The position numbers were made by a program, and so were the translations under genes. The notes under the pieces are model-generated. The model was not told where the DNA came from. It made no database searches and was given only the letters and a program-made list of their open reading frames with translations. Below, piece by piece: positions 10,421-22,402 of a stretch of 64,000 bases of DNA. The stretch comes from Beverwykella pulmonaria. Taxonomy: Eukaryota; Ascomycota; Dothideomycetes; Pleosporales; Melanommataceae. Numbering within the stretch: position 1 is the stretch's first letter; each line of letters begins with the position of its first letter. Location of the stretch: positions 1,991,035 to 2,055,034 of the forward strand of contig BCHH01000010.1 of NCBI GenBank assembly GCA_001599595.1, written 5' to 3'.

Positions 10421-13396
10421 GCACTATCCCGGCCATAAAGGCGGGAGCAGCATACTTTCCCCTGATCCCGGAGAACCCCGTAGAGCGCAATCACTTCATC
10501 TTAGGAGACGTCGGGGCAAAGGTCATGGTGGTTCAAACTAAATATGCGGATTTCGGCCTCCATAAGGGACTCCCCGTTGTTATGATAGACAACTTGCCGT
10601 TCGGAGACAGAAAGGTTCCTGCGTTAAAGTCTTGCGTTACACCGGATGATCTCGCTTATGTGATCTATACTTCTGGCTCTACAGGTGAACCAAAGGGCGT
10701 AAAAGTTCCGCGCCGCGCCGCTGCCTCAGCAGTAAGCAGCATGGAGGTTTTCGAAGGCCGGAACAGTGGCGAATGGCGCACGCTGCCGTTTTCAAACTAC
10801 GTCTTCGACGCATCGGTGCAGGAAATCTTCAATGCGCTGTCCACAGGCGGCACACTTTGCATGGTACCCACTAAGACGTTGCTTTCAGACTTTAGCGGCG
10901 CCATAAATGCCATGCACGTCAAGCAGGCTATCATCACACCCACCGTCGCAAAACTCATCACACCGGTGGATGTGCCCACGCTGGAAACACTTATTGTGAG
11001 TGGCGAGTCAATTACTAGCGACATTGTCGAAGCGTGGACACCAGACCGCCAGCTGTTGAATGTGTATGGGCCGACTGAAATCAGCATGGTAGTCACAACC
11101 AAGGACATCGTACCTGATGGTCTCGTCTCCAACATTGGTGCGCCTTTCCCGACGGTGCTCGACCCCGAAAGTGTTGACTTGGCACCCTATGGCGGGATTG
11201 GGAAACTTTGCGTAGCACGTCCTCAGCTCAGTAACGGCTATGTGAACAGACCCAATCTCACGGCGGCTGCATTCGTCGATGGAACAGCACTAGGAGTATC
11301 GACACTGTACCGCACGGGTGACCTCGCTCGTTGGCTGCCCGAGGGAGAAATATTTTGTCTAGGACGGAAAGATAGCCAGGTCAAGATCCACGGCCACAGA
11401 ATTGAATTGGGTGAGATCGTAGTAGCCATTTCGAAGACGAACGTGGTCCAGAATGATGCAGTGATTTCGACCAACGTCAATGGAAAACCCTGCCTCGTGG
11501 CCTTCTGTATATTCAACACAGTTGACAAACTATCCATATCTACTGCTGTTAAGAGTGCACAAGACCACGTGGAGGACTTTGTGCAGCTACATGAAGGCCT
11601 AATCACCGCTGGCTTGACGCCATACATGATCTCGAACATTGTCCTCCCAGTCAGCGACCTTCCAAAACTCCCTAGCCGCAAGGTTGATACAAAGGCTCTC
11701 CGATATCTAGTCAAAGAGATGGATTCTTCAGAACTGCGCCAATATACTTTGTCCTCCGCGGGAGCCAAACATAACATCGTACCAGTCGAAACCTCGATGG
11801 AAGCTACATTGGAGCAACTTTTCGGCGAGGTCCTCCAGCTTCTCACATCTGAAATTGGTAGGAATGCCAACTGGGCGGCGATTCAGTGGCGGCGATCTTG
11901 CTGTCGAGCTCGGCGCGTAAAGTAGGATTCTTGCTTCGCGTGAAGCATATTCTAAAGTCGGCGGGCCTGAAAGATATGGCTGCAGCTATGTAGACGATGG
12001 AGGATAAAGTTTTGGGACTAGAGCAAGAGTTTGTAGTACCGAAAGATGTAAAACCGAGGGTAGAAAATGTAGGGCTAGATTGGGAGCAAGATGTTGAGTA
12101 TGGTGAGTCGCATCAGATCTACTCCTTTGAGGATTCAGATACTGACTCTGATAGTGTACCCGTGCCCGCCTGGTCAGGCCGAATTTGCATCCCAGGGCTC
12201 TCGCGACGAGCAGATGTGGACATTGACTGCGACTTGTCGTATGCCCATGGGAACAGACAGTGCCACCTGGCTAGCAGCTACAACGAAGCTTACTCAACCC
12301 GATGATATCCTCCGCACATCCTGGCTCTGCACAGAAAGTGGAGAGTGGGTCGGCGTTGTGTTGCGCTCCTCCCAACTTGACGTAGTATCTATGACTTGCG
12401 ACACCGAAGATGATTCTAAGAACGCTCTAGAATCGTTCGTCCAAGAGCCTTTTGCCTTCGGCCACCCTTTCATCCGGTACGCGCTTCTCACATACCCTGA
12501 CAGTTCCTTCGACATCGTCATCAAAATGAACCACGCCATGTACGACGGTACGCTGCTCCGGCTCTTTGACGACCACTTTGCCGCGACCCAGACTGGCGCC
12601 CCGATCTCACCGCACACTTCCTTCCGGGACTACACCCTTCATTTTTATGCTTCAGATAAGACCACTTCCCTAGAATTCTGGAAGAAGACTCTTATAGACA
12701 TGCCATCACCGTATCTGAGCTCCGTCAACAGCCCTAAAACTACGGCTGCACACCGAAGCATCATCCCCACCAACGTGGACGCGCTGGCCCAATCCTGCGG
12801 TGCCACGCCTTCCGCCATCTTTCAAGCCGCATACCAGCTCTGGCTCGCGCGAACCACGGGCAACCTAGATGTAAGCTTCGACTACCTGCTCTCAGAGCGG
12901 AACATCGCCTTCTCCGACGACTCGATAAAAATCAACAGCACATTAGCCAACTTCCTGCCGTTGCACTCTCCATCTCTTCAAGACACTGTCTCGCTGAAAT
13001 CCTACCTTGAAGCCACGCAAGATGCATTCTAGGCGGCGACCGAGAACGGCTCTGTAGGGTTGACGTCGATTTACGAGCACGCTAGTATGGATCGCAGAAC
13101 CGTTAGCAACAGGACGATGTTCCTATTCCAGCCGTTTGAGCCTGAGACTGGGGATAATAAGCTGAGGTGGCTTATGATGGCTAAGAGTCACGTGCATATA
13201 GTACAGCCGTATGCGCTGGTTGTTGAGGTTGCAAAAACGAAAGAGCGCGGCAAGCATCGTTTAGCCGTCTTTTATGACGACAGTGTTTAAGAAAGAGAAT
13301 GTAGAGGGGATTGCAAGAGAGATCAAAAGATTGGTGGATAGAATGGTGAAGGGAGGTAGTGAGACAGACTTGAAGACGTTTTTAGAGGAAAATTAA
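10421..13396 (+). pseudogene. Decayed NRPS terminal module (adenylation-carrier-condensation)
   Basis: The homology starts inside an adenylation domain at motif A2 (IKAGAAYFPLIP) without A1 or anything before it. A3 (YVIYTSGSTGEPKG), A4 (FDASVQEIF), A5 (NVYGPTEIS), A7 (YRTGDLARW), A8 (GRKDSQVKIHGHRIELGE) and a degenerate A10 (LPSRKVDTKAL) follow in one open frame to 11925. The carrier core GGDSVAAILLSSSARK is present but in another frame (about 11876-11990), so a frameshift lies near 11870. A stop ends that frame at about 11988. A condensation domain follows in a third frame, with YPCPPGQAEF and an altered HHxxxDG motif (NHAMYDG). It has a TAG at 13030-13032 and a further shift near 13285, then recognisable C-terminus to 13396. 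This is a relic of the last module of a peptide synthetase. The product is unknown; a siderophore-type synthetase is one possibility only. Confidence 0.85.
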
Positions 13397-13487
13397 TCGA
13401 TACATACTGACACTACCTAAAGAAAGTTTGACTTATAGCTCGAGCATTTGCTTTTGCAGCTGGAGGATTTAAAAAAAAAGTCTTTTC

Positions 13488-13601
13488 TGTAAGCAGGTGT
13501 GTAAGTAAAAGGATGTGTATTCTGTCTGTGTTTATAATGAATGTACAGCTGATATATATGTAACGGACGTGATTAGTCAGTCACATATCCACGTAACTAT
13601 C
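13488..13601 (+). repeat. TGTAAGC-family small element, copy 1
   Basis: Begins TGTAAGCAGG and carries the conserved core GTACAGCTGATATATATG ... GATTAGTCAGT ... CATATCCACGT shared with copies at 13602, 24459, 27334, 53678 and 53965. The right end is not intact and runs into copy 2. Confidence 0.65.
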
Positions 13602-13763
13602 TGTAAGCTGGAGTGTGTGGGAATGAGTATGAAGATGTGTATTGTATGTCTGTGTGTGTATATATGTGTGTGATGTGTGTATAAGATATGTACAGCTGAT
13701 ATATATATATGACGGAGTGATTAGTCAGTGGCATATCCACGTGACATAGTGTCCGGGATTACA
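13602..13763 (+). repeat. TGTAAGC-family small element, copy 2
   Basis: Runs from TGTAAGCTGG to GGGATTACA. The same core as copy 1 is present, with extra GT/TA-rich sequence at about 13640-13690. The flanks do not show a clean target duplication. Copies 1 and 2 are head-to-tail, so one may have inserted into or beside the other. Confidence 0.65.
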
Positions 13764-14126
13764 CATTCTCTTAGCCCAGGTGTGATAACGAGAGCTATTT
13801 AAAGAAAAAGTACATATATATATTGTGACATTTTGCTAACTATGTTTTTAGCTGCTGCCCTTCTTAAAACAACCCTACCAGCTCCTCCTGGAATGGCTGA
13901 AGTTCAATTAGGGGACGACCAGCTACGTACGTAAGCCTATTAAAATTATAACTGCGTGGTAATAAAGCTACTGGTTGTAGGCCACTTAAAATTTTTGTAA
14001 GGGTTTTCAGATGGGGACAATGATCATATGGTAACTGCGTTGTTCTGGGACATATCAAGCTTAAACCGTTACAATTTTTGACTTATGCGGGGCTCGTTTA
14101 ATTGTTGCACGAAACCCAACAGCAAT

Positions 14127-14453
14127 CTAGCGTACAGTGGCGAAACCGACGAGATTGATGATGGCGTGCATTCCTGCCCCAAGTGGAGTGTTTGAATCAT
14201 CGCCGTTGCCAAGGCCGTGCCACTCATGATGGCTGTAGAGGTGAAGTCTGAAGAAATCAGTAGCTAGATTTGCAAATGGAGCTAGTAGAGTGAAGAATGC
14301 GATTGAATTTGTTTTCCAATCCGACGATACTTTCGGGTCAAATTTGTAGATGCCGTATGCGATCCAAACTGTTAGGAGTACGAAGGAGCTAGTATTTATT
14401 GATGCATATTTCCAAGGTGAGAATCTGACTTTAACCCAATAGAACCACCACAT
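14127..14453 (-). CDS. Small hypothetical membrane protein (possibly a fragment)
   Basis: This 108-residue frame has an ATG and two or three hydrophobic segments (TSSFVLLTVWIAYGIY, SIAFFTLLAPFANLATDFF, AGMHAIINLVGFATV). No family was recognised. It lies just beside a partial MITE copy at 14474-14555, so it may be the remainder of a longer gene. The codons look protein-like, but there is no other support. Confidence 0.35.
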   Translation of the reverse strand: MWWFYWVKVRFSPWKYASINTSSFVLLTVWIAYGIYKFDPKVSSDWKTNSIAFFTLLAPFANLATDFFRLHLYSHHEWHGLGNGDDSNTPLGAGMHAIINLVGFATVR

Positions 14454-14473
14454 TACAAGATGTCAAAGTTTAT

Positions 14474-14555
14474 GGTCACATTATATGGACGAGATAATAT
14501 TGAGGGACTGAATTGATTCAGAAGCTATGGAGATCAACGAGCATATATATCCAGC
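14474..14555 (-). repeat. Partial copy of the 44-bp-TIR MITE
   Basis: Contains GGTCACATTATATGGACGAG and, further on, the reverse complement of the loop of the full element at 14895-15030 (AGAAGCTATGG, ACGAGCATATATATCCAG). The second inverted-repeat arm is missing. Confidence 0.65.
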
Positions 14556-14894
14556 CATGACTAATCAGAACGTGTGACTCAGCGTACAGTACACGTAATA
14601 TCCAAGATCTATGGTGCACGTGATATACACGTGATGCGCCGTGATACAAGAATATTTCCTAAGGAATCTTGCAGCATAGGAATATTATGCTAAAGAATAA
14701 GTCCTGCAATTTTTAGAAATTTTTCTGTTGTTGTTAAAGGTATAGATCTGAAATCGGCAAATCTTAGGATATGCCTCAAAAAATACTAGCTCCTTCGTAT
14801 ATCGAACGTGGTTATCACGTGTTAATTACGTAATGTATTAGTCATGCTTGGCGGCAAAGGGATGGGACGATTCCCTCAGCCCCACCTCACATAG

Positions 14895-15030
14895 TATCAG
14901 AGTGCGCGGTCACGTTATATGGACGAGATAAATCAGGGCTGGATATATATGCTCGTCGACCCCCATAGCTTCTAAATCAACTCAGTCCCTGATTTATCTC
15001 GTCCATATAACGTGACCGCGCACTCCGATA
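14895..15030. mobile_element. MITE with 44-bp inverted terminal repeats and 5-bp target duplication
   Basis: Arms at 14895-14938 and 14987-15030 are inverted copies differing at one base (TATCAG versus TATCGG, then GTGCGCGGTCACGTTATATG and onward). The loop is 48 bp. CATAG stands immediately on both sides (14890-14894 and 15031-15035). There is no coding capacity, so it is a non-autonomous element. The transposon superfamily cannot be told from the ends. Confidence 0.8.
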
Positions 15031-15035
15031 CATAG

Positions 15036-15998
15036 AGATATACATGAATTATTACCCCGTTTGAGAACACCCCCATTGCAATTGCAATAGACTTGTGATG
15101 CCAACACAAACAGTGCACATGGCTTCGAAGGTTTTCGCGCAGATGCAGATCAAGCATTTGCGGGCTGGGAAGCCGCGGAAGACAGATGGGTTTGCCTGTT
15201 AAGATGTTGGGTGAGATGTCGATATTATCCGGCGTGGGTACGTTCAATGGGCAACGGATATCCCACCAGTGTAATGTAAATGGCCATCGTTGTCGCGGGA
15301 CCCCACGTAGCGGCCGACTATATGAAGCTTCCATCTTGGTTTTGAGAAGTTTTGGCTTGGAGATTGGTGCATACTCCTATGAAGGCCGCTGCCATGGTTT
15401 TAACCACCTGCGTCTCTTCAGCCAACACTCTCGGCGGAACAAGTTGGGGGCTTACTCTGCCAACAGTTTCTAATTTTCTCGCGAATCGCGAACCAGTAGT
15501 TCGGTTCAGTCTTCTATTCGTCATCCTCCTCCCCTTTCTTGGTCAAGGTGTTCTTCACTACTGTGGCGATCGGCCTTGGAGTACCTGTTCGCACCATCGG
15601 CAAGCTATTAAACCAAGTTTGAGTTGCCTGCGTCATCTTCGTCACCGGGATGCGTGATAAGTTTCGCCGCATGTGCTGTCTCCATGTCCCATCTTAAATT
15701 GAGAAGGCGGCACAGCAGGGTAATACAGGCCTAATTTGGTAAGCGTTGTAAACAACTTCGGCAGCATCAAGCTGCAGAAGACTTTCCCTGCCACGTCTCC
15801 TTCATATATTACCTGCATGAGTCAGGGGTGACTTCTCGATTCCCAGGCCAAACTGTTCTGCCTAACTGAAAAGTTCACTGGAAGTGCGGCTTACTAATGC
15901 CCAAGCTCTAGCATATATACTTAATCACCCCTCCCTCGACTATTTCGACCACAAATTGTCGTGCAATGCTAATTATCTTCTTCATTAGCCTCTTCACC
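15036..15998. other. Intergenic region
   Basis: About 960 bp upstream of the peptidase-like gene. Several open frames exist on both strands, but none shows a domain, a plausible start with splice signals, or family similarity that I recognise. Confidence 0.4.
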
Positions 15999-17025
15999 AT
16001 GGTCCTAATCGCAAACCGTCCCATCTCTGAAGGCACAGCCTCATTCGATTTACCTGGTGCTGGAAAGCCGGTATCGACGTGGTATAAAGTGGTGGGCGAC
16101 CTTTCCTCTCAAGGCCCGGCACTCATCACGCTGCATGGTGGTCCTGGAGCAGGACATCCATACCTATTGTCTCTACTCGACCTCTATGACCAGCACCAGA
16201 TTCCTATCATTTTCTACGACCAAATCGGCTGCGGCAACTCGACCCATTTCCGCGAGAAGATAGGAGATGAGAGCTTTTGGACAGTGGAGCTTTTTATCCG
16301 TGAACTTGACAACCTGATTGATCACCTAGAGTTGCGATCTCAAGGATTCTACGTTTTAGGTCAGAGCTGGGGAGGCGTACTTGCCGGAACCTATGCCGCT
16401 ACTCGACCCACCGGCCTTCAGAAAGTTGTAATTGCCAGCGGACCAAGCGATATATCAGTATATGTGAAGGGCACTCAAGAGTTTTTGAAGAAATTGCCCG
16501 CAGATGTAAGGAAGACGCTAGAGGAATGCGAGGCAAAGGGTGACTTCATAAGTCCTGAGTATGAGAAGGCTTCAGGAGTTTGGTCAAAGCGTCACGTGTG
16601 TACAATTGACCCATGGCCTCAACCTTTGCAAGATACCTTCGCGAACTTACATGATGACCCAACATCATATATGACTATGTAAGTACCTGAGTCCTGTATG
16701 TTTGTAATGTACTAAGGAGCTTTTAAGGCAAGGACCCTCTGAATTCCACGTCATTGGCTCCCTGCGCGACTGGGAAGGCTGGTCTAAAGCCCATCTCATT
16801 GCCGCACCAACACGTCTCACCAATGGAAAGTACGATGAAGTGACAGACATTAGTATTAAGCCGTGGAAAGACAATATCCCTGATTCGAAATGGGTAAAGT
16901 TTGAGAAGTCAAGTCATATGGCCCATTGGGAAGAGAGAGAGGAGTACATGAAGGTTATTGGTAGATTTTTAATAGATGTGGAAGAGAGAGTTGCGGACGA
17001 GAAGAAATTGGTAAAAGAAATTTAA
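15999..17025 (+). CDS. Prolyl iminopeptidase-like alpha/beta hydrolase
   Basis: Exons 15999-16678 and 16728-17025 flank a 49-bp intron and give 325 residues. The family removes N-terminal proline from peptides or hydrolyses related amides and esters. The oxyanion motif HGGPGAG lies near residue 43, and the nucleophile elbow is GQSWGG. The Asp is probably in the TNGKYDE loop and the His in SSHMAHW near the C-terminus, so the triad looks complete. The splice junction restores YMTM-QGPSEFHVIG, which matches the family's GPSEF region. The ATG at 15999 has a good context (CACCATGG); an in-frame ATG at 15966 would add 11 hydrophobic residues. No signal peptide is needed in this model, so it is probably cytosolic. 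It has no evident link to the catabolic genes. Confidence 0.85.
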
Positions 17026-17835
17026 TGGTTGATTCTATATCACGTGGTTGATGCTTGGTGCCTCAGGACAGAACTCTCTCGTCCTTCTCCTCCACCTTTT
17101 CCATCTCTCCTCAGCTATCATCAACAGCCTCATTGTACGCTCAATAGGCTAATTTGGCTCGATTTTTATCCCCACCCACCATCCCCAAGTTCGACACGAA
17201 CTCAAACTACTTGCATTGTTTTTTGTATTTATTTGATTCTTTTACTTTTCTGTATATAGTCCGAGGCCGGGTGGCCAGCTCCCACTCAGAGTACTACGTA
17301 CTACGTACTCTCCAATCTCTGTAGGCCACTGAGTACCATCGGAGGGCATCTCATCGCTCGCACGTGACTGGGCCATGAGAGCTCTCACACGAGACTCGAC
17401 TACGGGAGCTGCCCCTGAGCTTACGCCCCCAAATCAAGCATTACAAACAAGATAAACACCTACTTCCCTGATGATGATGCGTGAGAGATAGATGTTACAA
17501 TCGGCAGGCGTGGAGGAGTAAGCGTAGGATTCTAAAATAGTCATGGTGTCATTTTATAGATAATGTAACCACAAATATATTAAAACTGAGGAGTAGAGCC
17601 TCTTCAAAACTGAAGATATATACTTCGTGCCAAAGCTCTCAGATGCGTGAATATGGAGGCTGTGTAAGCCTTGGTAAAGCAGTAGGCAAGTGACACAGTA
17701 CACGCCGTCATAATAACACGTACATAAGAACCCAAACCATCTCCCCTCTATTTCAGCTCCCAAAAACCTGCAAGAAACGCTCTCTAAGTGTCCAACCTAA
17801 TACCCTAGCCATATCATCTCAATCTAGCTACCTAA
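17026..17835. other. Intergenic region
   Basis: No gene was found in about 800 bp. A run of overlapping GTAC/TACGTA words near 17290-17312 is the only local structure. Confidence 0.4.
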
Positions 17836-18648
17836 CTAACGCCTTTCACCCCTACTAACACCCTCTCTTTGCTCCATACTCACAACCTCCTCGACCGCAT
17901 TCCTATTATTCTCACTCCAAAAAACTTCATACGGCCGATGATACGATAGAAACTGATCTATAGCGAGCACACATCCCGAGAAAATCAGAAACCCGATCAG
18001 GCCCTCTACCATTGCTAGGGAGGATGACTGTCTATGCTATGGACGGAGGTCATCTAAACATTTGAAGATGGTGGATGGCTTTGAGTGCGGAGGAGTTCGA
18101 AGCTGGGTGTAGTGGGATGCAGGTGCGTTTTAAAGGTTTGGGAGAGGTAGGCAGCGTAGCGGTGGCGGTTCGCGGAGATGATGTCGTGGGCTATCTGGAA
18201 GGCCGTGGTGAGAGGTAGGTTTAAATTTAAGAGGGGTTTTGGTAGAGACGGTGAGGTGTTTCATTACCTTGAGATTTTTGGGCCTCGATGGATGGTTGGG
18301 CTTGGGCTGAGGGGAGGGAGACGGCGACGGTGTGGAGGGGGTTGGAGAGCTGGGTGTGGTTGCTAGGGTGGGAATTGGGATCTCGTGGGTAGTGCACGGG
18401 TAGGCCTTCCTGGGGCATAGGTTAAGTCCTGGGGTTGATAGGAGAGAGGTCGATTGAGGACGGAGCAAAACGGGGCTGGGAATGAAGTGGGGGTAAGGGA
18501 CAAGAGAGAGTTGGAGAACGGAATAACATCCATTATTTTTGCACTGCTCGATGCAGAGGCTATATACACAGTCCTTTACACATATAAAACCGTGACCACT
18601 TATATAAAACGCGGTGAAATGTGAGATGTGTGACATTGTCATAGGCAT
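17836..18648 (-). CDS. Unrecognised protein with a proline-rich part and one membrane segment (tentative)
   Basis: Three minus-strand frames can be joined: an exon ending at 18268 (Pro/Ser-rich, PSPSPSPQPKPNHPSRPKNL), an exon at 18060-18194 (IAHDIISANRHRYAAYLSQT) after a 73-bp intron, and an exon at 17836-18027 with a membrane-like segment (GLIGFLIFSGCVLAI) followed by DQFLSYHRPYEVFW. The second intron would be only 32 bp, which is unusually short, so that junction is doubtful. The start is uncertain: ATGs near 18648 precede a stretch that looks less protein-like. No family was recognised. Confidence 0.3.
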
Positions 18649-18654
18649 ATCCAA

Positions 18655-20487
18655 ACCCGTGGCTGTGCAGAGCGGGGGAACACAGGCATTTGAGGAAGCA
18701 GTTGCTCGTTTGAGCTGCGCGATTTATTTTGTCCTTGGGCGAGTGGTTTTGATATTGCCATGGCGGGACGAGCTTTCCCAGTGCTCCTCAGCTACTAGAA
18801 TATGCGTGTCGCAGTTACCCGCCCAAGCCCTAGGTAATAACCAATGCTGCAGCCCTGCTAGAGCGAAGCCCATCCCCCGCACTTGCACCATACTAGCTGT
18901 AAGCACCCCACTCCGACTGCATAAGCTGGGGGACAGAACGAGACCCAAATCTCCACAGTGAATATCGCGGAATCCAATAGTGGCGACGCTAATACTGGTG
19001 CAGGCTAGCTCTCCGTCTTTAGCACAGAGCTTGGATCACATTTTGGCTCGCGTAAAGCACTTTGTGAACAGGTTGAAAGCTTGATCCAACCCAGTCTTAA
19101 CATCACTGCGCGACGTCAACCGCATAGCATTCACTATCCCAAGTAATTACCAACCGTGTATAAGTGTGCGGTCCTGTTAGTTCTGCATCGCTTGCGCAGG
19201 CTGTAGATCTGAGTCAATTTCTCCAAAATCCCGCAGCACTGCTACACCGCCGGGTCTGCAGAGACACACCAGCGACCAGTCTTTGATGGGGACTCGTGAA
19301 ATGTACCGTAACTAGGCACATGGCTACAGATGTCATGGTACGCCAACCCACGAGACGAAGCAAGCGGTCGCCTTCTCTCGTGTGATTTTGTTGCGATGTT
19401 AAGTGGGGTCTGTTAAGCTACCTCTGGAGATTAACGACACCCGCGCCTGCATCAACCCGAAACGGCTAGCGAGCCTTGGCCACCGTTAATTCTTATCGCT
19501 ACCACCTGCAACGGGGTTATCTCCAATTATCTTCTATACAGTAAGCTGAGCGATTTATTGCCCGCCATGATAGGCTTAAGCATGTGAACGCGACTCGGGA
19601 GCGACTCACCCGTTCAGGTTGTGCAATGCCTTCCTCAATCACTATATTCTCGCACTCTGAAATCCAATTCCATCAGCGCGTAAAGGACATTTTCTAGAAT
19701 GGACGATTCAAGTTCGAAGTTTCCGACGAGGACCTGGAGATTTCTGTCCGCATTGAGCACGATGAAGAGATGGCAGGTTGCTTGAGAACAATTGGACACA
19801 GTCCGTGTCAACTATTTCTGCCAAATCCCTATTCAACATTGCCTGTATCTGTCATCATACATCGGCAAATGCATACATTAGAAGGCTTGCCTAGCAAGCG
19901 TGAAGTGGGTCTTTTATTTTTATCACTGTCGATTCTTGTGCTATTTTATATTCAGATGCAGGCGTCAAGTAGGTATTAAACGCTCGAAATTACGCAGTTA
20001 GTGTGCAAGCATGCCTGGGCAACAATATACTACCCTTGTAGATATCTAAGATTTTGTATAGCGAGATAGTAGGAAGGTAAGCTAAGAGGAAATTAGAACG
20101 AAAATACCAAAATATGAAAATCATGCAAAGAAAAAGGTTGTACTTGTTACTGCGAAATGCAAAACTTGTGGTGGGAAACGCCTACACGTACTCATTGGCA
20201 CCGAAAGCTCAACACCAATACCGTAAAATGAAACGCGCTTGTAGAATTACAGAATGGGGGGGAACCTGGCACTCCAGAATGCGGAGGAGTGAGTAGGAAA
20301 ATACATGAAAGAAATCAATCTATGCAAGAAGTGATTTGCGAGAGTACGGTAAGCTGCGATGCAATCAAGCCATGATAGATACGAAATATGAAAACCCGCG
20401 GATATTGGGGCCATTCGACGATCATTCTGGATTTGGAATGAAGTATGATGCGAGCCTAAATAAACTCCTTGTCAGTACAGTCGACAC
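18655..20487. other. Gene-poor stretch
   Basis: About 1.8 kb with only short open frames on both strands. I recognise no gene, repeat or RNA in it. Confidence 0.4.
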
Positions 20488-22262
20488 CTATGCGGAGGTT
20501 GCCATATACCCAATGATAGTATACCCAGCAAACAAGCTCACACCCTTCAACGAACTACACCTATCATCCAAGATAAGAGATCCAAACAACACCGTCGACG
20601 TAATCAGCGTAACCGTTTCAAATACTGTGAAATGTAACGCAAGATCCCTATTTACACCCCATCCCACAACAACCATCAGCGGTGTGACAAATAGCGCAAT
20701 CTGTATCGCCGAGCCTATAGACACTGCAAATGCGAGATCCATCTGCTTTCGACTCGCAAACATAATGCCTGATACTAGTTCCGCGGTATTACCAACAATA
20801 GGCAAGATAATGAGACCGACCATCGTCTTGCTCAGGGGACTATGGTCCGCGAAGTGATCGATTGAATTGACAAGATGTTCCCCACAGACCGAGATGAGGC
20901 CTGTGGAAAGCATTAGTGCGACGATGGGAAGGCCTTTTCGAATCCACGGCATGGATTTTACTAGTTCAACGGCGGTGGTGAGCTTTGCGATAGATGAAGA
21001 AGAATTAGATTGAGTAGCGAGTGCTGGGCTGTACATCGGTAGTTCGTTGAACATAATCTGCGACGTCGGATCTCGGGAATATGAGAGCGTGTGATGTTGA
21101 TACAAGTGTCGATTCAATCCAGTGATTCGAACGACCTCAGGTTCATTGGGAGAGTCGGGGTCGAGTTGGATAAGGGGGTTGTATACGAACTTTGAGGACT
21201 TCATTTGTGTCAAAAGGTAGATAACGTAGACAAAAATAAGCACTATAGATATGCCTCTGCTAAGACTGAGAATATCACGGGCGAGTTTGGCGTTGTCGGA
21301 CGAGGTTCTCAGGGTTGACTGTTTAGTTTGTTAGATTGGACGCTTACACATGAAGAGTACCGAGAGGAGCAGATGGTATCACTTTGGCGATGACACTTAC
21401 TGGAACCAAAAGACTGACTGTAGTTAGGCAAAATAAGCCTGCTGCGACTCTAGTCGCAAGTACGTTGTATAATTGACCGCGTAGCTGGACTTCTCCAGTG
21501 ATAATGGCGAGACTGAGCACGAGAAGAATATTCACAATGATTGATCCGAGAAGTGAAGTCCTGATGATTATGTACTGCCGTTGTAGCAATGTGTGGCTAA
21601 TCCTTATTAGTTGCACCAATAGCTGAACTGAATCAACTTACACACTAGAGATAATTAGCTTCGTCAACATCAATTTGGAAGGGCTGCAAGAAACTTGCAA
21701 GATTACCACCTCAGGAGCATTCCCCATAGTAACATTCAACAACGCCCCAGTCGTCTCACCCAAGTAACTCGATAAATTATCGGTAGCGCGACATAGTACA
21801 TCCGCTAAGGGAATGATAGCCAAGCAGTTTAAGACAAAAACTGTGGAGTCACTGCAGCCGAGTTGAGGCGCAAGTATGCCGATTGGTACGAACACCAAGA
21901 GAATGTTACTCCAGTTCTTAGCTGTGCACTTTAAAATTGAGACGAACGTCTGCTTGAACTGGAAAGCACTAGTGTCCTTGAATTTCACGGAGATATATCC
22001 GTTGGCGAAGTTGTGAGAGGTCTTTGCGGAGATGTTAGAAAGGTGAAGAACAGTAGAGATTGTATATGCATACAGTAGGTAGGGAGATCGATGGCCTCTC
22101 ATCGAAAATGTGGTAACCTGACGAGGGTAAAGAAGCGAGAACATCATCGGCCTCAGCAGTCACTATACGTATTTGACCCGATAAGTCATCACCATCGTCT
22201 CGAGATCCAGTCTCACGGTTGTCCTCTCCCTCAACAACAGTATTAGTAAACACATGGTGCAT
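20488..22262 (-). CDS. Ca2+/H+ exchanger, CAX family (VCX1-like)
   Basis: This membrane antiporter, usually vacuolar, exchanges Ca2+ or Mn2+ for protons. Minus-strand exons 22262-22074, 22021-21642, 21596-21401 and 21318-20488 join in frame to 531 residues, with introns of 52, 45 and 82 bp. The first repeat has NILLVFVPIGILAP and the cation motif in the form MGNAPEVV followed by RTSLLGSIIVNILLVLS. The second repeat has LPIVGNTAELVSG and SIGSAIQIALFVTPLMVVVG. Joining exons 3 and 4 restores DNAKLARDILSLSRGISIVL, which is characteristic of fungal CAX proteins. Between GNAPEV and the next helix there are about 17 residues more than I expect, so the second intron may have been drawn too short. The N-terminus is hydrophilic. 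It is divergent from the kinase relic upstream. Confidence 0.85.
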
Positions 22263-22402
22263 TCTTTGATACCGACTGGTGGGAAAGAGGACAATGGAAT
22301 GGAAGCGAAGAGTCGAAGCATGGGAACAGCAAGCTCTTAATAAAATACCATGGTTAGTCGAATATGGTCATGCCGATAGGAAGATAAGAGATATGGCGCG
22401 TT

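Noticed and set aside
14972..15524. Minus-strand frames upstream of the iminopeptidase-like gene
   Set aside because: One overlaps a MITE arm. No domain or splice support, and they do not join to a longer protein.
17285..17312. GTAC/TACGTA-rich near-palindrome
   Set aside because: Not a true inverted repeat when aligned; it looks like short tandem words.
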